Assembly: GCF_905475395.1 (NCBI RefSeq)
Contig: NC_058341.1
Span: forward strand, 35,169,501-35,233,500
Reading direction: 5' to 3'
From: Chrysoperla carnea
Taxonomy: Eukaryota > Arthropoda > Insecta > Neuroptera > Chrysopidae
Length of the DNA: 64,000 nucleotides
Shown here piece after piece: positions 57,079 to 64,000 of the stretch. Below the pieces are notes generated by a model. The model was given only the letters and a program-made list of their open reading frames with translations. It was not told the origin of the DNA and did no database searches. The position numbers and the translations under genes are program-made. Within the stretch, counting starts at the first letter, position 1; every line of letters begins with the position of its first letter.

Positions 57079-57559
57079 AAGTAATTAATTTTATGATTTC
57101 CTTTTTTGTGGTGACCTCTACAGCGTAAATATTAATCATTTAATTACGCCAGACCATGGATCTCATAGAGCCTTGAATAACTATCACGTATAAAATCAAT
57201 ATGTATAGTTACCTAAATTTTAAATTGGAAAGAGATTGAAATTAAATTAGCTCAAAATGTAAAAAAAGGAAGTTTTAAATGTATAAACGTTTTAAAGCTT
57301 TGAAGAAAGCTTAAAGTTTGAAACGTATATTTCATTCATCATAATTGGCTAGTCATAAATGATCTGGCTGTTTGGTACTAACATGACCTTCATAGCGTAG
57401 AAAAAAACACGAGTTACCTCTGGCATGTCCGAAATATGTGTTGAAAAATTAAAGGAAATTTACACCAAAAATAAATCTTGTCAAGGAATTTTACACAAAA
57501 TATAAATATTGACTATAACACCAATTTTGTAGACAGTGCTATTTTTTAACTATAATATT
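57079..57559. other. AT-rich intergenic stretch
   Basis: Nothing recognised. Confidence 0.45.
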
Positions 57560-57775
57560 TTTCGGGTATCCTCTGTCGTGGAATTCAGAATAGGCCTTTG
57601 TCCTGATGTTGATTTCAATGTATCTTCTGAAGATCTGAAATCAAAATTAAAATCGATTGATAAACATGAAAGATATAAGCAATTAAATTATTTATCTTAT
57701 TCTTGCAAAGCAAGCCACGTCACCAAGTGTTATTCTCTTTTTATTTGTACATTCAAATTCTTCATATTTTCGTAG
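57560..57775 (+). CDS. Exon-like open segment (unidentified)
   Basis: The frame reads SSVVEFRIGLCPDVDFNVSS, EDLKSKLKSIDKHERYKQLN, YLSYSCKASHVTKCYSL and ends in a hydrophobic tail before TAG at 57773. The acidic and Lys-rich helix-like centre and the Cys residues are protein-like. There is no clear acceptor, although TTTTGTAG at 57525-57532 is possible. No family recognised; a relic or a lone exon of a long-intron gene are both possible. Confidence 0.25.
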   Translation, partial: FRVSSVVEFRIGLCPDVDFNVSSEDLKSKLKSIDKHERYKQLNYLSYSCKASHVTKCYSLFICTFKFFIFS

Positions 57776-58886
57776 TTATTTATGTTAACCAAAAATTGAT
57801 TTCACATGATGTTTTTACTTGATAACGAACGTTTTTTGAAGCAATAAAATATTTTTGGAGCAAAGGCTCATTGGATTTTGTATGCTCATACATCCTATTG
57901 CAAAGAACTTTCAGTGCGACAGGCCTCCATAAAACTCAAAAGGAAGTCAAACATTCGTACATTTTAATAGAAGTTCAAGTAGCTTACAATATTATATTGT
58001 AAACTATTGTATTGTAATATTTTATTTCGATAGCTCTACTATTGATTTTTCAACAGGATTGCAATCTAGTTTAATTAATATTCTTAAAATTTTTAAAGTA
58101 ATACACATACTTGTCGAACAACATATAATTATAAAAAATTATGTAAAATGTTTTAAAAAATAACTATTAAAATAATTATAGTTACTGAACGCTTTGACAA
58201 TAAAAGTGTGGTTTTATATATTTCGTCATTTTTGTGTTAGTAAAAAAAAATTAAATGTAAAAAAAAAACTCCATTAATATCCATCAATTATTTAACAAAA
58301 GATTAACAATATATTATTATTTTAATTTAAAAAAAAAAAGTGTAATCAAGTTCAAGGACACAGGTAAATGAAATTATGTTGTGTTTAGGTACAACGTAAC
58401 TCTAAGAAAAAAATAGAATAAAAATATACTTAAAAAAATTAGAAATATAAAAACATGTGGGTATTGTTAAATTGTCCACTTCCTATAAACTAAGGAGACT
58501 AAGAAGTAACGTTAAGATTTCCAATGGCGAGGGATATCTCCAACAATGGCTATTTTTTTAAATAATATCACGGTAAAAGAAACAACAGGTAGGCTTTAAG
58601 CCTTGATATTTATTAATAAAAAGTCAAAAGACTCCAAATTCAAATGTCCTTCTAAATAAAATAGAAAACTCAATTTATAAGGAAAATTTATTCCAAAACT
58701 ATAAAAATTGCATTCGTTTCTTTAGTAGTGTGCATTCAGTCGTAGCTAACGCAAACGCTCGTGACTGCAAGACTAATTTCATTCCTAACGAGTTTTATAC
58801 GAAAATAATATCTAAAATTCAGTCCTCCTAAAGAAAGTCTCGAAAATGTTGCAAGCTTTATAACCAGAAGTATTAAGAGGTATTTT
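57776..58886. other. AT-rich intergenic stretch
   Basis: Nothing recognised. Confidence 0.45.
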
Positions 58887-59224
58887 AACCAACTTCAAAA
58901 AAGGAGATGGTTTTCAATTAGACTCAATTTGTTTTAATGTTTATTACCTCAGAACTTTCGACTGGATGAACCGATTTCGATTATTCTGGTTTTATTTAAA
59001 AGCTGGTGCCATCCCATTCCGTGTGGTCTCATTTCAATTTAGTCCAGCTCTGACAATGACATCCATGAGAAAACCATATAAGTCTTTAATTTGTATTAAG
59101 TATGTGCGCGACAAATAGACAAATAACTAAATATCACGCCAACCGATTTCGATGAATCTTTTTTTAGTGTCAAATAATTTAGTTATTACTTCAGATTGAC
59201 TAAAAATCAAAACCGACTTCAAAA
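58887..59224 (+). repeat. Dispersed repeat family E with similar ends
   Basis: Begins TAACCAACTTCAAAAAAGGA and ends AAAACCGACTTCAAAA, a near-direct repeat of the same word. Internal blocks include TGTTTATTACCTCAGAACTT, GACTGGATGAACCGATTTCG, GCTGGTGCCATCCC and CATGAGAAAACCATATAAG. I know similar CCGACTTCAAA repeats from hemipteran insects, but I cannot confirm the family here. Confidence 0.5.
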
Positions 59225-59243
59225 CAAAAACAATTCCAAAACA

Positions 59244-59462
59244 TATTAATATGCACTAGAAAGTAAAAAAATGACGATTATATAATGTAGTTACAATTAT
59301 TGTAATTTTTGGAGCCGGTCGCGGAGTCAGCCAAGTTAATGTAGGAAACTATTCTGTCACAGTTGTTTTCTTGGTTGACACCGACTCCAAAAATAATAAT
59401 AATTGTAACTACATTATATTTTCGTAATTTTTTTACTTTTTACTGCATATTAATTTGTTTTT
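59244..59462. repeat. Hairpin repeat with about 75-bp inverted arms
   Basis: The left arm (59244-59319) contains ATATTAATATGCA, AGTAAAAAAATGACGATTAT, ATAATGTAGTTACAATTATT and TTTTTGGAGCCGGT. The right arm (59380-59462) is its inverted match with ACCGACTCCAAAAATAATAA and AATTGTAACTACATTATATT. A 60-bp spacer separates them. It sits directly after family E, and both may be one composite MITE. Confidence 0.65.
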
Positions 59463-60435
59463 GAATAGTTTTTTTATTAATTGCCAATATTTTTGTCATC
59501 ATGGTTTGAAGACAAAATGAATATTTTGATGGAGTGATACTTCTCAGATATATTACGGCTGCTTACAAACGCCACCGCTCTCCGAGGAAACCAAACCGAT
59601 GAACATTTTTCCATACCACACAGTAACATTTATAATAATTTAACAAATGATGATGACAAAATTTCATTAATTGGTGGGAAATTATTGTAAATAGTTTTGC
59701 TTTATTATAAATTTAGGTAGGTTGGTTGATTTGTATGGGATTATTGTTATTATATTGTGAAGTGAAGTATTATCAACCTTCTACGATGTTGATGTTGATT
59801 TAAAATTGATGGTCACTAACACTTTTGTACGTTTTAGTTCATTCATTTGGAACAAATTAACCATAAACAAAATAGTTAATTTTATATACAGATGATTTTA
59901 AACCAACATTAAAATTTTAATAAGAAATAATAGCAATAGACCAAGCAATTTTAATAGAAGTAGTATTACGACCAAATGAAATTTTACCTTTACTTAAAAT
60001 AGAGTTCAAGTTCAATAAATCTACATGACTTTAGAAATTGAAATTGAAAAAAAAATGAATACTGTAAATTTAGCCCCGAATCCAAATACAGATACTTGTT
60101 GGGTTCTTATAAATCAATAGCAAATTACTACTTTCAAATCTCACATATAAAACAGCAAACGTTTTTGCAACGGATTTTAAAAATGGTCTAAATTTGTATA
60201 ATTGAAAACACAGGGAAATAATATACACATTAAGATTGACAATCCATCCCAGTGCTTAAACCTTAGCATCAGATCTTTATCCAATTAGCTAAAATAAAAT
60301 TGTAAAAGAGATCTTCAATGATTTTCATGAAATAAGAACGAGAAAATATTAGGGTCCATAAGAGATACCGTTTGAAGGTTAAAAAAGAAAAAAATGTTCC
60401 TTTATGTGGTTATTTTGAGATATTACACTAGCTTA
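59463..60435. other. AT-rich intergenic stretch
   Basis: Nothing recognised. Confidence 0.45.
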
Positions 60436-60563
60436 GGGATCATCCATTAATAACGTCACACATTTAGGGGGAGGGAGGGGGTTAACGAAATGTGGCATTG
60501 TGTGACAAGAGGTGGGAGGCTAAAAATCGTAAAATTGGTGTGACGTAATTTATGGATGGCCCC
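60436..60563. mobile_element. 128-bp MITE with TTA target duplication
   Basis: Ends GGGATCATCCATTAATAACG (left) and the inverse of GGGGCCATCCATAAATTACG (right); both then continue TCACAC. The left interior is G-rich (GGGGGAGGGAGGGGG). TTA lies directly on both sides (60433-60435 and 60564-60566), as for PIF/Harbinger-type insertion. I know near-identical short elements from many insect genomes. No coding capacity. Confidence 0.8.
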
Positions 60564-63500
60564 TTAGTAAAAGGCATCGTAACTTGAAAGGTTTAAATCA
60601 AATTTAAATTTCTAAAGCTGAATATTAAATCAATATTAAATTCTTTATATAAACACTATTATATTTTGTATTGTATTCACGATTCCCAAGTTTTTGTAGT
60701 TATGCAAAATGTTTACATTTTCCACCAGGGTTGCTAGTTTTGAGTTCAAAACGGATTCAAACAGACAGCTTGCCGAAGTGTTGAACTATTAGTTAATCTT
60801 GATAAATGAGGTTTGCACTTTAAAATCTTTTGTTTCTTTTTGAAATCTAAAATGTAAAAAAATAATCAAATATTGCCAAATTCATTTAATTTGGCAATAA
60901 TGGCTATAAATATCTATCCAAAATTAGATATTCTTTCACATCCTCTAATTTTTTATAAATAAAACATTATTATTATTCAACAACGTGCAGAATTTCAATT
61001 AATTCGATTAATGTCTTACCGACTAACCAAGGTAAGAAATGAATTTGGTATTAACCGGGGTACATGATATTCATTTTAAAATTTCAGTTCATAACGGTAA
61101 ATCATTTGGTTCACAATATCGAAGAAAGATTCTAAATTACAATTTTTGATTTGTTTTCAACCTTGTGTTTTCTTTGAAAAGCAAACATTAGACTACCTGA
61201 TCGAAAAGGGGTAAATAAGATATCCTTTAACCCCGGTGGTTCTAAAAAGAGCGTTGCAGGTTTGATTTCTATCCAATTTACCAAATTGAATCAAGCTAGT
61301 CGCACCTTTATTGAATTCTTTATACAATGTTAAGAAAATCATTAATAACGTTAAGCAGTTTATAAAGCAGCCTAAAATGTTTTGAAAGACAAAAGGTGTC
61401 GGGAGACACGGGGAGTTACTGGTGCTACATGACTGATTTTTTCTAACCACCCATGGCCCACCCATGGCATGGTTCATATTTCCACCAAACATTTTTGAAT
61501 CACCATTTATGTAACAAATCATTTAAAATCAATGTACTAAATTGTAGCTATATATTTTTTTTTCAATATATTTAAATATATATATAAATTTTTTTCGATG
61601 CTGATGATTCGCCGGTCATCCGTCGTTGATTTTAATAGCGAAACCTATTTTAATTATATCGTCATAATTACATCATTATAAAAAAAAAAATCGTAAGACT
61701 TGTGGCACCAACATTAATGTCTGCTGGTTCATTGAGCTGATTATTTTTATTGTTTAAGATCACAATGTTTATTTTCATTCATATAATTATAATATACAAT
61801 GAGAATTCTTCTTTAAATCGTCTTTTTTTTGTAAATGACTACTTTAAATTTATATAATGGCACTTTGTATAAAAAAAATTGAATAAAAATCGAAAAATTT
61901 TTCATTATTCATAAACTATCAAATTTAACATTTTTCCAAACAAAAGGTTACTCTCAAGGGGGTCCTTTGGCCTCCCATGTTAATTAAACAAGGAAAAAGA
62001 ATTTTTTTCCAACAGTTTAAGTCTTTATCTATCCTATAGTGAAATTTCGATAATCCCTTACCGTGTAAATATGTTAAACCAAGAGAAAAATAAATTTGCA
62101 TCCAAAAATTTGCTTGCTGTTCCAAAAGTCCGTAACGACCTATCAGTTTTTGCTACATTCAGCAAATCATAATTCAATCTAAATTTCAACTAGTTTTTGA
62201 GATAAATTCGATAAAACAAATTCTTGGCAATATTAAAAAATTCTCGGGATTTGAAAATATTGCAACGAATTATAGTGGAAGTGATTTGCAAAATATATAA
62301 ATGGTTAGATAATAGACTAAAAAATAAACTTTATGGAAACGATTAGATTTATCATTTACTAAAGTTGCGAGAATCAAGTTTTTATTTATAACCACGGCAA
62401 TGAAAAAACGTTAAGAGAAGTTACTGTTTTACTTTACAGTTTTCTTTAATTTATTGTATTAAATTAAAGCTTCGCTTTAAAATTTCATTTTAATTTCAAT
62501 TCAAAGTTTTTAATACTGCTGCTAGACATATGTTTTTAAAATTTAAATTCGTTTAAGGGTGATTATCTCCAAATAAAACCGGATATTATAAGACATGAAC
62601 AACATATGAAAAGGGTAGATGACATCTATTTTTTAGTCACTATATTAATTTATATTTAGACTTTTACCTGCCTATAAAAACCATTTAGCTTTCTTTAATT
62701 TTAATAAAACACCATATACTTGCGGAAACAGATGTCAAAAATATATGTATTATGTTGGTTACGGGGTTGATTTTAGAATCTAAATGTTATTATGAGATAT
62801 TTTTATTTTTTATTTTAATTTAATGACATTTTGAGTGTTCTAGATGTTGTGTCTCCCAAAATGTACAATCAATTCAAAAAGAATGCGGTATGTATTCCAT
62901 ATTTAGGCACGGCAGAAAAGGCTCAATATTTTCGAACATTTTTATTATTTTTTCCGTCATCATAGCAAATTATTGCATAAAATATCACATATCCATCAAA
63001 ATTTTTCAAATTCTCGGTCATCAAGTGTCATTTTCTACTCTTTAGTACTGATGTCTTGAAATAGAAGAATTCAACGTCTAAACGATGGATTTTTACAAAG
63101 TGTAATTTTGTAGCTGAATTCATGTGAAAAAATTTAAATTTTTCCACAAATTGTATGAATCATTTCTATCGTGAGTAAATATTATTATTATTTATTATTA
63201 AACATAAATATAAATTTTCATCTATATGACTCAACTTACTCAAGATCATTCGACCATCAATAAATAAATTTTCATGTTCGAAGTTAAATCTATGTATTGA
63301 CTGTCAGACATCATCTCAGTAATTATGACTCATTAAACAATAAATATATGTATATAAATTGAAATAATAAATTGTAATTAAAGCATTAATACACATAGAC
63401 GTTTGTATTAACATGATGTAAGCACTCATAGAACGTCTGTGTATACATATATTTTTGGGCTTTTGAAAAGCTCAACAAATTTTAGCTTCGTTTTTCAGCT

Positions 63501-64000
63501 CTAATAATGGCCTATTTGGAATTTGTCCCAGCATTATACTGTTAATAACTCGAAAACGGTGAATTAAAGGAAAAAATCACAAGGGGCCTTTTTACGAAAA
63601 ATGATTCAACCTGACATCGTCCGGAATGTTAATCTGTAAACTTATCTCATCAAGAATCAATGGAAAAAATGCAATCCTCTCATTTTCCAAACTCCAATAT
63701 AGTCAAGTCCAAGTTTATTAAAAAGAACTGCTTATTTAAACAGATTGAAAGAAAGTGAGATAATAAAATGTGACGAACGATAAAGACAGCAAATGATATA
63801 CTTTACATTGCCAAGTTCATTTTTCTTAATTTGGTGTTTAGATCACTCCTCCAAACTATGATAATACACATCTTCTGTTTGATTGGTCCGCGATTTCATG
63901 AATGCCTTAAATTTTTATTAATTGGCTTATTTAATTATCTCGCAAATTAGGCCTCGGATCCAAATTTGGTAAATCATTTCTTTCTTATTTTTTCAGCTTA
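60564..64000. other. AT-rich intergenic stretch to the window end
   Basis: No gene can be supported. A 109-codon minus-strand frame at 61193-61522 has some Gly/Cys/Pro content (NMNHAMGGPWVVRKNQ) but no recognised domain and no splice context. The minus-strand frame 61925-62125 is similar in quality. The last 150 bases end in TTTTTTCAGCTTA, which could be a splice acceptor for a gene lying beyond the window. Confidence 0.4.

Noticed and set aside
61193-61522. 109-codon minus-strand frame as a gene
   Set aside because: No domain, no splice context and no repeat support; listed only as part of the intergenic description.
1-64000. CRISPR arrays, bacterial operons, prophage or toxin-antitoxin modules
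   Set aside because: No regularly spaced short repeats, no ribosome-binding-site-led gene strings, and the gene structure is eukaryotic.

Overview
The window is AT-rich eukaryotic nuclear DNA, most likely from an insect. It holds one clear multi-exon gene with small GT-AG introns, no operons or bacterial gene packing, and several insect-type transposable elements: a Ty3/Gypsy LTR element, a PIF/Harbinger-derived palindrome, short MITEs with TTA or TTAA targets, and dispersed repeat families. I could not place the order; the organism call is inference from gene structure and repeat types.

Layout. Positions 1-1050 hold two short coding-like stretches on opposite strands that may be chemoreceptor remnants. 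Positions 2563-3977 form a symmetric inverted pair of 707-bp Harbinger-derived elements, each keeping a decayed N-terminal transposase exon with the same stop codon. Positions 4-21 kb are AT-rich intergenic DNA with fragments of dispersed repeats. Positions 21015-26426 (+) carry the only confident host gene: a secreted/membrane acyltransferase of the NRF-6 (nose resistant to fluoxetine) type, which I could splice into about 12 exons and about 691 codons. Only the exon 8/9 junction is uncertain.

Positions 26.5-35 kb are intergenic, with a SINE-like unit, repeats, and a multiply disrupted reading frame at 29814-30252. Positions 35500-43486 (- strand) are a complete, apparently young LTR retrotransposon. 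It has 1.6-kb LTRs that I see differing by one base, intact gag and pol, and a classic -1 slippery heptamer (A AAA AAC) directly before the gag stop. It also has a polypurine tract, a PBS-like site and a 6-bp target duplication (CAAGTT), and it sits inside an older dispersed repeat. Positions 43.5-64 kb are again intergenic, with several eroded coding-like relics, two MITEs, a hairpin repeat and a tRNA-like sequence followed by a Pol III-type T run.

No cooperating host gene set is visible. The systems that can be read are the NRF-6-like enzyme, acting alone, and the retrotransposon, whose gag, protease, RT, RNase H and integrase act together. The most interesting points are the frameshift arrangement of the retrotransposon, the symmetric Harbinger palindrome, and a group of unidentified eroded reading frames in which most internal stops are TAA.
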